Shown in pieces: positions 12,501 to 25,011 of a stretch of 64,000 nt of DNA. Each line of letters begins with the position of its first letter. The stretch's first letter is position 1. Location of the stretch: NCBI GenBank assembly GCA_000181795.3, contig CM012955.1, positions 11,310,259 through 11,374,258 of the forward strand, in the 5' to 3' direction. Position numbers and translations under genes: made by a program. The stretch is from Trichinella spiralis (taxonomy: Eukaryota > Nematoda > Enoplea > Trichinellida > Trichinellidae). The notes beneath the pieces are model-generated. The model had not been told where the DNA came from and did not search any database. It saw only the letters and a list, made by a program, of their open reading frames with translations.

Positions 12501-15500
12501 CACGTCCAACATTGAGCCGGTCTATTTGGAACCGTCGACAGACAATTCATTCAACTCATTCGAATGGTTCTACGATCACAATTCATCGAACGAAGACGGT
12601 ATGTTCTGTATTTTGTTTTATTATAATTTTTGCGACAAATTATTTACGTGGAGAATAAGAGTGGATTTTTGTTTCATGGAAAAGTGAAGTTTGAAAAAAA
12701 CAAAAAACCACACAAGCAAGTGAACAATTGTTCTCTACATACGTAAGCTTCGTAACTTTCTACCTTTCATTTCACTTTGCATATATATATATATTATTCC
12801 AACAAATCATACAGTTGTGTACAGAATATACGTGGTGATTTAGTTGGTCGTGTTTGTGAATTTGTGTCCAATTTTCTTCATCAACCCTGCAAAGAATGAT
12901 TAATTAACACCAACTGATCGATCATCAGTGTTGAAATTTTTCAATTAATTATAAATAACATCTTCAGGAGAAAAATTGTAAAATTATACAACGACTGCGT
13001 GCATAGCATATATTGATGAAATTTTGATTTGATTTCAATGGGGTTGACCACCAGGTTGTGTAGGCTTAAATGACGACAGTTGGCATGTTGGGATGGTAAT
13101 TTTTTTTTGTTTCGAAAGCCTCGAATCGAGAGCATCCACTGAGCGAATGGATGAGGAATTAAAGTATCGAACCAGATGTGCTTTTGGGCTAATGGCGCCG
13201 TTTGAGAGAGAGCTTGAAGAAGCCCATTGTGGGACGGAGAATGATAGGAATCGTCGCGGTGCAGCCGATAGCCGTGCGGCCATGGTCACTCGCGGGCGTG
13301 ACCCGCGCTGACCGGCAATTGGCCATTCATAAAAGCAACTGCTGGTCGGCTTCTTGAGAGCGGCTTTTGTACGAGCATCTTTCCTTTTCGACAGCAAATG
13401 CCCATTGTCACGGTCATTGGCATTGGTGTGCGTTGAAAAGAACACCCCGGTCCATTTGCACAGAGGAAATAATAATCATAATAAACAGCACCGGAATTTG
13501 AAATTTCACAGCACATATTATTATGATTATTATTTCCACTGTCAATTTTCTCTTCTTCTGCAAATTCAGTTAGTTGTACAGAAAATTTCACAAATCCATT
13601 TGAAGATGATCAATTTTTTCAAAATGCCATGGTTTTACCAAGGTGAGTTGAATTTTTGTTCATCGTGTTGTTTGTTTCATCAGTTCGGAAAAGAAAAAAT
13701 CCACGTATTCTAATACTAATGCAAATAGGTTTTCGGGCGAAATAAGATGCGAAAGTTATGCAAATTATTTGATTTCAGTGTTCAAATTTTTGATCCTTAT
13801 CCGCAATGGTTGGTATATAATAAATAATATAATTTGCAACAATTTCCCTTTCTCTTTGCCACCTGCAGGAAGAAAAGACGGTGGTGGAATATTTTCAAAT
13901 TATGGTGTCAATGATTGATGGATCGCCGTTTTGTTTGAGCAATTTCAATTTCTGTTTCAACCTCATCGAAGCCGACGAAAAGCAGCGCAGCAACGTGCAA
14001 CTGGAATGTTTCATTTCACTTTACTGGTTTTGATTTTTGCCGTTGAAGATAAAGAATGTTGTTTTTCCAAAAAATCAAAAATTTAAATATTTTACTTTTT
14101 TATGAAAATATAAATTTAAATTGTATACATACATGCGTATATTATTTTTAAAGAGATGTGGACGAACGAGTTTTTTGTTTTTTTCTTAGTGGAAAATCTT
14201 TCAAAATATATACATATATATATACGCACACAACAACGCAAATGTTTATACAATGTGTTGTTTTGCCAGCTTACACAAATGTGTATGTATGTATTGGAAC
14301 AACGTCGAAAATCTGCTTCATCAATAGCAGCAGCAGCAGATTTTAGTTGAAAAATCCATTTCAACTATTCTTAGTTAACATCCGGTTGACAGCAGATGAG
14401 AAAAGTTGAAACAATTCAACAAGCCTGCTGGATAGACGAAGCAGCCATTTGGTGGAGATAGATAGATGGTGAGGAGAGATGGGGGGAAGGGGGATTTTTT
14501 CATCTTTTATTACTTTTTGCTCTCTTTTGTTCTCAGTGTGTTGTTGTTCGTTTGATAAATTTGAAAAAAAAAGTAAATAAGCTAAAAATGAGCTGTAGTG
14601 TCGTCATTTATTAGTTGCCCAGTGGTGGTGGTGGTGGTGTTCAAGATAATTTTCCAAACGAGAAAAAGAAATTTTCTGAAATCTCTGGCGCACATGTTGT
14701 TTTGTTGTTGTTTGTTTATTTGTTTGTTTGTTTGTTTGTTTGTTGGCTGCTTTTTCTGAAGAACGATAGCCGGCGCTGCTTGTTGTTGTTGTTGCTTGCC
14801 TGCCTGCCTGCCCCGCTGTCGAATAATAACGCGCGGCAGTCGACACTGCGGCCGCCGGCGCCTGAGCAAAACTAACTCGCTCTCTCTCGCCTGACAATTA
14901 TATTGCCAGTGTCCACGTTTGTTCAATCTTTTTTTTTAATCCGCATTTCATTTTCTCCTTCTTCTCTGTAATCAACGCACGCATATCCATCATGCTCAAC
15001 GTGAAATTTTGGGACAAAATGTTTTGCTGTAAGTTTTATTATTATTATTATTATTTGTTGTTGTTGTTCTAAATTTCAATTCACAATAATTTGATTGATT
15101 CTTATCAATTGGTCGAGAGTTTCTTTTTTTTCAAAAATTTCCCATTTCCAACACCACTATTTTACAGTATGATTGAACTGAGGTGTCTTTTAAAATGCAA
15201 ATTTTTTCTCCAACACTCGAATGGACGAATTGTGTTGGCAAATTGGCCAAGTGAATGAGAAGAAAATTGTTCCCCGCACGTTCTACTGCTGGCTGGCTAT
15301 TTAGTAGTAGTAAAAATGTCATCATCGTAGAGAAAAAGCAATTTGCTGTGAAAAGTGTGCTTAGCAGTTCGCTTGCTTTTGCTTCTATCGTCGTCGTCGT
15401 CGTCGGCGTTGTCATCGCTGCTGTCAACATCAAATGCAAGCAGAAGCACAGCTTTCACTTTTTCCATTCATTCATTTATTCATTGTACGACAGTTGATTG

Positions 15501-18500
15501 ATGATCCGACTGGTGTTTTCTTGGTCTGAATGGAAATTTGTTAATAACCGAGCCGAACATCATCATCTCCAATTTTTGTTCCTTCTTTATGCAAATTAGT
15601 CGAAACGCTTTTCATCTATTCATTCTTCCATTCAATTCTATGTGCAGATTTTTTATTCTACACTACCGTCTGTATATATATATATATATATGTGTATATA
15701 TAGAGCCTAGCTTTTTCTTCTTCTTCTTCTCAAAGTAATCAGTCAATTGCTGTTGTTTGATCAAAATGACGTGATACGTTCTCGTTCTGGAAAACAATAT
15801 AAAATGTCCGTAGTAGTAGTAGTAGTAGTAGTTTATCGACTATTTTCCATTCATCCCACAAATTTGCATAATTTCCATTTCCTGCTTTTGCTGTTTTTTT
15901 TCCTTCGGTTCGGTTCGGTCGAATGAAATTATTTCTTGTATATATTCGAATGGATGAAAATGAAAAATTGCATGTGCAAAGATGATCATTGTGCGCGTCT
16001 GCTGGTTGTTTGCAAATATTTGTTTTTACGACAGGGAATTTTTCGCCTCTCTTTGCTTTGGTCTCGCTTTCCCTCTCGCATAAGTTTTGCAGCTGGAAAA
16101 TGAGCAAACATTCCATTCGCACAATGTCGACTGGAAAATTTTCTATTCAATTCTCTTCTCTCCTCTTCTCTCGTCAGCTATTTATTATTATTATTATTAT
16201 TAATCTGGAATTCCTATTATTAATAATTTATTGTTCATTTGTTGATTGCAAATGTCAAATTGCAAAAGTGAAAAATTGGACGAAGAAGAAGAAGAAAAAA
16301 CAACAATTACTACAGTAATAATGGGACGGTTGATTGAAATGATGCGCACGTAGACAAGTGAATTTGTTCACTTGATGTGGAAATTTTTTTGTTTTATTTG
16401 TTTTTTAGTGATTAAGCAAATTTTAATTTGAATTGCGCGCGCGGGTTCAACCAAATAATTTTTCAATTGTTGAACGGTTTTTTTTTTTTGACCCAATTTT
16501 TGCATAATTCTCAGTCTGTCTCTCTTGTTCGCAGGTTCCAAAGCTGAACAACAATCGAGCGGTGGAACAACACTGGCAATGAGGAGGAGGACGGCGACCA
16601 CGCCACCGCCTCGCGATGCGGACCCGATCCTGGAGCCGGATCCGGACGCCGATTTGGACGTGGACCACGACCGCGCCACGGAAGCTGGCAAAGACAACGG
16701 CCGCAAAAAGCGCTGGCTGAGCAGAGGTTCGGTTGAAAGTGGACGGCGGGACGTGGAGCCGGCCTTGGAGCGTCCGGTGGTGGTGGACGTGCGCGGCAAG
16801 CGCGCCTCGTTCGACGTGGTCACCGCCGACAGTTTGGGCATCGTGGACGTGAGCCCGTTCAGAGTGGGCCGAGCGGGCGTGGACCGCGAAACGCGCGCTC
16901 CCCACTGGGCGCCGCCCCAAACCCGGCGCGTCATCGACACCAACTACGGGCCGTTCGAGTCGCCGTTCAGGCCGCCGGCCGTGGTCCCGCCCGGCAAGAG
17001 GGCCGCCAGTCCGGCGCCGGTCAGGGGGCACCACGCGCGAGCCAGTCCCACGGTCGACAAGGGCGACATCGACGTCGATTTGGTCGGCGAGGACCGTTAC
17101 GATCCGCAGAGCAGGGCGTTTTCGTACGTGCCGGCCCAGTCGCTCGAGGAACACTTCCGCGCGCCGAAGAAGCCGACCAAACTGGTGCCCGCGTTCAAAT
17201 ATACGGACAATTGGACCGTGGCCGACGAGCCCCTGGTGGCGGTGGAAGAGGACCCCGCTTCGGCCAGGGTGCCGAATTTCGACGACCTCTGCGATCCGAA
17301 CTTCTATCTCAACTTCGACAACGGCCGCCTGAGCGGCACGGCGACCGAATCGCACAACGGCGCCGAGACCGACCACCACGCCCTGTCGCTGTGCACGGAC
17401 GTTTCCGTCGACTGTCCGATCGGCGACCAGGGCTCCAACGCTTGGGGTGCCGACGACAACGACCCTCAGCAGCAGCAGCAGCAGCAGCAACCAGCAGCCG
17501 AGGCGTCGTCCAAGCCGTCGTCCACCCGCCATCCCAGCACGTTCCATTCCAACAATTACCATTCACCGTTGTCGGCGGCCACCCTGGACAGCCGCTGGTC
17601 ACCGTCACCGTCGAGCCGGGGCGATTTCCACTTTGACGACCTTACCCTCGGACTGGAACCATTACAAACCCGAAGATACCAACACCGGCCGGGACAGCAG
17701 TTGCTGTTGTTCGACTGTTCTGAACCGACGACGCCACGCCCGTTCAACAACAGATGCCCTTCGCCGAACTTTTACCGGTAAGCGAACATTTGAACTTTGC
17801 CTAGTGAACGCGTGTTTTTCCTGATTCGTCGATTCTTATTTCCATTTCTATCCATCAATTGGCAGATTTCAATTCTTTATCATCAGCTTTTCAAATTTGA
17901 ACATATTCTACACGATCACAAGTCAGAAATTGGCCATTTCCCCAATTTCGATCATTTCACACCGTAAATTCTATTTCAAAGAGAAATATTCAGCTTTATA
18001 AAAAAAAGGTCTATGCTAAATTGCGATGGTTCCAAAGATTCATCATTGGTTTCATTTCGAGTGTAAATTGAAACGACGAGTAAAAAGTGACGATCACACA
18101 ACATCATATATGGATAGTGTTGTGTTGGTAGAATAAATTTAAAAGTGAAGATGAGGGAAAACGTATATATATAAGTATATATAGAGATGCTGCAATTTGA
18201 TGCTGTTGTGATTGGTGTGTTTTGCAACTAATTTCAATGCCTTTGGTGTTCAGTTTCACAAAAGTGCATTAAATGGATGAAATTGATCTATTATTTAGTA
18301 GGTTTTTTTCTGCAGCTGATGGCGGGGGTAAAAAATGACGTCAATGAATGAACATCGATACCGATCCGATGACACAACTGCATATATATACAGTAGTGGA
18401 TTTTTCGACATCGTCAGTTGTATGCAAAAATGATGCTTGTGATGGATGTAAATTTTCTTCTTTTCTAATTCTCAACAACTCTTGTCATGTGTTGTTGTCA

Positions 18501-21500
18501 GCTTGTTGTAGTGAACCAAAGCAAACAGTTGGGAAGAAAAGCAAAGAAATTATTTTTTTTTCAAAAAAAATACATCTACATGTGAATAAATAATGAGTAA
18601 TGGTTTGTTTTTGTTAGCAAAATCGAAATCTTCCCAATCGTCGGCTTGGAGTTGGTGTAGAAAAATCGATGAAAAACGATCAACGAGTCACAGTAGCTAA
18701 TGGGCAGGAATGGGGGAAGGTTGTCTTGTCTGTTTGCTCGTCTTTTTCACTGGCTCTAATCAGCAGCAGTAGCTATAATTGGTGCAGTAGCGCATCCCAT
18801 CCCGCGACTATGCAATATTATTATTATTATTTATTGGTGATGGGGGAAAAATTATCCATAATTTGTGTTGGTCATATTGGTTTCTTTTTTTTTCGTTTCA
18901 GAAACAGACAAAAACTTCAAGTGGAAACAAGACCGGTGTACACGCCCACCGCCTGGGAGGAGAGATTCCTTGGCGGACTTGGCGACCAGTGGGACGACGG
19001 TCAACGCGTATCTATGGCCCGACGGCCCCTGTATTATGGCAATTCGCTGCCGGAATGGCCGGCCGAATCCGACGCCGACAGCATCAGTGCCGGGGGTCCA
19101 GTTGATTCGGAATCTTGGCTCGATTTGCAAATGCAAAAATTGAAAATCCGACGCGAAGTGAACGACCCGGCCCGACGTCGTCGACGAGAACAAGAACGTC
19201 TGCTTCTCGAAGAGTTGAAGCAGGTGCAGCACGTCGACGGCGGTCGTGGCAGATTCGGACGTCAAGGCGCCGTCGCAGGGGCGGTGGCCGGGTCGAAAGG
19301 CGCGCCACTGATGGACGAATCCACGGCTTCTGCGGTTTCTTCGATATCCAATTCTTCGCCCGGTCGGGCTAACGAAGAAAGTCACACCATCACCATCACC
19401 AACAACAACAGCACTACTACAACAACACCGCCGCATCCTGGATTCACAAGGCGCAAAACCAACAACGCCAATACGACAATTCCAACATCCGATCGCGACA
19501 CGTCGCCATTGCTCGACGTTCAATCCACGGTTGGTCGTAATCGCGACGGTCTTTGGTCATCATCATCATCAAGCCACCGCCACGCCTGTTATAATCCTCA
19601 TCAAACCAACTTCGACCATTGCTACTACTATTCCAACACGCTTTCTTCCACCAAATCCGCCTCTTCTCCAAAGTCCATTCTCAAAAAGCCAAAATCATTT
19701 CCAGCTCAGGTTAGTAAAAATACACTTTTTAATGATAATCGAGATGATTCAAACTGGCCCAAATTGTGTATTATCGAAATAATAATCACTTTTACCGAAC
19801 AATTTGTTTCTTGTTTAAGCCTTTCGTATCACCCAGTTATCAGGCGACTGAAGAATTGCAAAGTGGAAATTATTATCATGATCAAGGTGAGCATCATCAT
19901 CATCATCAGTTGCTAATTCCAGTGTTTGTACGTTTGATTTGTTTTCAGTCGACGGCCCTGATTCATCATCTTATTTGAAAAGCAGGATTGACAATACTCT
20001 CGCATCGACAGATCAACCAGATTACGCATCTTCTTACATGCTAAATTCTGTATGTTGTTGTTGTTGTTTGGAAATTTTTGAAAATATATATTTTTTTGCC
20101 TACTCAAGCCTGCTCGTGTGGAAACACCGGCTTTTCCCGTTCGTCGCATGGAAACTCCCCTTCCGTATCATCCGTTGCTTTACGCTGGTGCTTCCACTGA
20201 TGACAGTCGAATGATGATGTCCAGAGTTCAGAATAAGCTACCGCCGCCACCGCCACCAATGTCCATCCGAAGCTTGTCACCAGGCAGTCATTATTATGCT
20301 CATTCTGTACGCTCAAGCCTTGCTTCACTGCTCGGTAAGTTTTTATTCAATCTATTTATTTGCGCGCGCGCGCACGCCCGCACAAAATATCCGTCTCTGA
20401 AACCCAATCGATATTCCCTATCCCTCTTCTTCATATTTTAATTTGTTTCACGCGTGCTTTATTTATTTATTTATTTATTTATTCATTTTACACATTGTCG
20501 TGAGGTAAATAATACAAATATTTAATATAAGTTGAACGCGTTGAAAATTTCATCAAAAAAAAAACTTACTTTCGAGCACGCACTTTTTATATATTAGCCC
20601 AATGATAAATCAGTCAGTATTTGAAATCAACATTTCAACTTGTAGTAATGGTGGTGATTTTATTTGCGTTTTCTTCTTCTTCTTTTTCTCTTTTGTGCTA
20701 ATGAGGATTACGGTGTTTGTTCGCATTACGTGCGTGGATATTTATGAATTGATTCGTACGTACGTAAGCTTGTTCGCCTTGATTGATACTGAAATTGTTG
20801 ATCAACGTTTGAAATTTGCATACGATTCTTCGCGTGGACGACGGGCGCGATAAAATTTGAATAAATGAGACAGAGAAATGGAGGGGGAGAGAGAGTGGGG
20901 GAGAAGAAATTCGATTAAAATTATATCAAATGAAGAAAGACGGACATATTCAATTTCTGGGACGTGCTTTCTCCGTTTGTTCAATAATCTACTTGTTTGT
21001 CAAAATTGGGAACACAAAGCGCAACAATCTTATGATGATAATAATAACAATAATTAAGGATCGTTGTCTTTTATCGGCCTTCGTATTTTGTAGAACAGTG
21101 AAATTATGCTAATTGAAATTTCCATTTGTGACCAATATTGAAAAAATACTAAAAAAATAGTACAAGTATTGTTTGGAATTGAACGAAAAAAACAATGCAA
21201 AAATATGATGGAAATTTGGAAAATTTTTCACTTTTGTTCAGTATACTTTTCAAATATATGAAGAATATTAAATTTCTTCTAGTTCAACGGAGGTGTAAAA
21301 AATGTTATTATTATTATTATTAGAAAGGAAAACAAAAATTGAATACGGGGTAAAAGTGGGATAAAGTTTTCATTGAAAATATTTTTATATAATTTTTATT
21401 AATGAATTGTATAAAATATAAATTCTTTAAATAGATGTGTGGGTACGTTTATATTTAAATTATCATAATGTGATGAACAGTTGTTGTTGGTTGCATTAGT

Positions 21501-24500
21501 TGCTTGCTTGCGTGTGGTTGTTGTTGTTGTTGTTGTTGTTGTTGGTTGTTGCTGCTGCTGCTGCTGCTTGCAGTTGTCAATAAATAATTCAGCTCTTCTT
21601 CACTACTTTTGCTGGCTGTCATCTGTGTCGATTTGGTTGTTTCGAAGAAACCAACCAACCAAGTTGGCTAATTTCTCAGAAAATGCAAAATGTGCTTCTT
21701 CTTCTTCTTCTTGCCATCATCCATGTCTGATAAATAAAAATATAGCCGGCTCTTCTCGACTGCTGCTTGTTGCTGCTGCTGCTACTTATTTCTCTCAAGA
21801 GTTTTCTTCTTTCACTCTACAACTGGCAAATTGTTAAAATTATATCGTTTCAAATCTCTTCTCTTATAACTACATTATCTATCCGACAGTTGCCAGTCAG
21901 CCAACCAAAAAGCACATTCTTTTTGTTTATTGTTTTATGTTGTTGTTGTTGTCGACCACAGAAACTGTGCATTTCGATCATTCGTTCATTCGACTATGAA
22001 GGAATGTTTGAGCAAAGTGGACTTTTTTGTCAAAATCGATCCACCACCACCAACTGTTTCCAATATGGAAGAGGACGGCAATTCAGGTGAATCGAATCAA
22101 TTATCAACTACTTCTACAGTACTACTACTTACTGTTTTGATATTATTAATCGGTGAGGGGATGAAAAAGAAAAATTACCATACATATGAAAAGTACCCAT
22201 TTCTACTGCAACGGACGAGTCGTTGTTGTTCAAAATGATTATTTATTTTCTTATTGAAGCGGATGCAAATTTTTTCTTCTTCTTCTCATTGGTTTGTTTG
22301 TTTTTTGTTTTTTGCATGTATGTTCAATTTTGTTCACAGCAACCGTAACGAGGACAAATTTTCGACGCGCGAACAGAAAAAAAAAGTAATAGACAAACGC
22401 GTGACGTTGATTATTGTTTTTTGGTCGTGAGGAATTTTTTTTTTTTTCCCACCGACGACGACTGAATATTTTATTTTCTTCGTTTTGATCAATGTGCAAA
22501 ATATAGAAATGATTTGTATGTTGGACGAGAGTGAATGTTATTCGTTCCACGAGAAATTTGTCGCTAATTTATGGTGGAACAAGTTCCGTCCGGTTGGTGT
22601 TGACATTTGGAGAAGGACAAGCTGGTCCGCCCGCCCGCCCGCCTGTCTGTCTTTGTCTGTCGGTTGAAATGTGATGAACAAATATTATAATTATTAACGA
22701 ACACTCGCGAGTGGAAATTTCCATCATGTCGAAAATATCTAATTATATATATATCTATTTTTTTCTAATAATGGTCGATTGTCCAATTTTGAACTTGCAT
22801 TTTTTGCATACTGATCAAATCAAAATCACAGATGGGAGAAATGTGTGAATTTCAAAAAAAAACTGGCTTAATTATTATGTTGTTGTTTACTTTATTGGTC
22901 ATAAGTGCACGTGACATTTACACGCCGAGGCCGGTGATTTTGAATTGGTAAATTTGAATTTTTGGTCCACGACTTGCCCTCCCACGTCAGTGGTGCATCT
23001 TTGTCGAGACGCGAATGGAACAGAAACTGGTCGCCGCCTTCTGTGGCCAGAAAAGCATGCTTGTGTTGCGATTGTTCAATAATCAACGACGACTGACCAG
23101 GTCGACTGGAAAGAAGAAAAACAGACGTGCCACTACTACTACTACTAAATAATAATTAATAATAATATTGTTATTATTTACTAAACAGCTCGGATGGATG
23201 GACCGAGATACATCACCACCTCCTCTTCGTCGTCATCCTGTTCAGCATGTCCAAGTGAATCGAATCCAACTACAAATACCACTGCCACTACTACTACTAC
23301 AACAATTGCACCTAATGCTGAGATTGTTGATCCGATGTCACCTTTGAAAATGATTGATGACCTTTTCACCAGTTGGAAAACGAGTAAGCTCTGACAACAA
23401 ACAAACAAACAAACAAACAAACAGAAAAAAACACTACAACACAATCAATGGCATGTTGTGTTTAAATATTTGTCACTTTGTCAATATCCACTGTACATAT
23501 ATATAATCTGCATTAATCTGTGCACTTGGACGTTGTTGTTGTTGTTGTTGCTAACTTTTAACACTTATTTAACCAATAGATTTTCCTCTGTTGCTTATTA
23601 TGTAGGTAGGTAGGTGCGTCTTGGAATTGGTGATCTTTTCAGAGCTGTGCTTTGGATTTTAATTTCAATTGTTCGCCATCATTTATCTCTCTGTCCGTGC
23701 ATCCGTCTGCAATCTCTCTTCTCTCTTATCATTTCAGAAGAAGATCGATTTTGTGATTTCCACTCAAACGGCGCGCCAATTGCCAACTAAACTGGCCGCC
23801 GCTTTTCAGAGAAAATTTGTTGTCGTCAAAAAGCCGAATGGAATTTGTAAAAGCACAAGTGCATTAAATTGAAATTTACGTTTCTCTCCCTATCCCTCTT
23901 CGCTCGTATACTGTAGATGGGTATGTCAACTTTTTGTGCGGATAAAAATTTATCGATTTAAAATACTCTTCTCTGGCCTCCGTTGAGAAAAAAAAAGAGA
24001 AGATATAACAAGAATATATATATATGTGTGTATTTTTTTTTCATTCTTTTTCTTCATAATAAGTTTTTACGCTCGAGGTGATTGCGACCAGAACACATAT
24101 ACACACACACAACAGGCATGTAGAGAAAATTTTATAATAGCCGGATTGCAAATTTTAAAAGCTTCTTCTCTCAACATTTCAAGCACAATTCCCACGTGTG
24201 TTCACCAGTCTCTTTCAGTCCGTTGTGTTTCTCTGTCGATTGCCACCAGGGCGTTTGTGGTTGTGGTGGCTTTTCAGCTTCTCTTTGTGACACTTTTTCA
24301 CTGAGTAATTGTTCTGCGTTCTGTGCTTTCAAGATAATGATCAAAACTGGATTATCACAACACAACGCAAATGGGCTGATGGGATGATTTGAAAAGAACA
24401 ACTTTTGCCATCCATTTTTGCAATCTGTCCTTCTATACACACTCACACACACACACATATATATATATATAATAATAGGTTGGCAAAAGATGTGTGTGTG

Positions 24501-24976
24501 TGTGTGTGTGTGCAAAAGTGATCATTCTGCATAACACAATATACATACATATATGTGTATATATAACTATAGAAGCAACAGACAAACACATAAACTGTTG
24601 TTCATTGATATAAAGTGTATTATTGTGTAATAATTTTGAACAAAAAAAATTTTTTTAATTCTAGAAACAATGGAAGTGGTTCATCATCATCCAGTTTTTG
24701 TCAAAGACACGTCCAAATACTGGTACAAACCGCAGATATCGAGGGAAGAAAGTAATAAATGTGAAACAAACGTTGATCAGAAAACAAAACAAGAAATCTA
24801 CACATTATTTGATTTCAATTTGTATGTATATTTGGATTTGTTTCAGCCATATCCGTCCTTAAAGATAAACAACCTGGATCGTTCATCATTCGTGACAGCA
24901 GTAGTTTTCCTGGAGCTTTTGGCTTGGCTCTGAAAGTGGCTACCGCTCCACCGGGAGTGATGACCAAAGGCAACAG

Positions 24977-25011
<35 letters not shown>

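Larger units (their letters stand above)
12599..16534 (+). other. Tensin intron 7 (about 3.9 kb)
   Basis: The largest tensin intron. It holds a G+C-richer block at 13110-13440 open on both strands, a long hairpin at 13460-13542, candidate alternative terminal exons at 13570-13914, and a candidate alternative first exon at 14992-15028 behind a GC-rich patch (14768-14870). TA and TAG microsatellites lie near 15672-15702 and 15813-15833. Confidence 0.65.

Noticed and set aside
14604-14926. His- and Thr-run frames on the minus strand near 14.6-14.9 kb
   Set aside because: They are translations of GTT/GTG microsatellites and of a GC-rich patch; low complexity without splice signals.
16368-17562. 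Minus-strand 371- and 191-codon frames over tensin exon 8
   Set aside because: They are antisense shadows of a G+C-rich exon whose plus frame continues tensin in phase. The peptides are Arg/Val/Gly-rich without domains.
23738-23875. Extra tensin exon with a TTTCAG acceptor
   Set aside because: Exon 13 leaves phase 1, and in that phase this block meets a stop quickly. Exon 13 joins 24665 perfectly without it.
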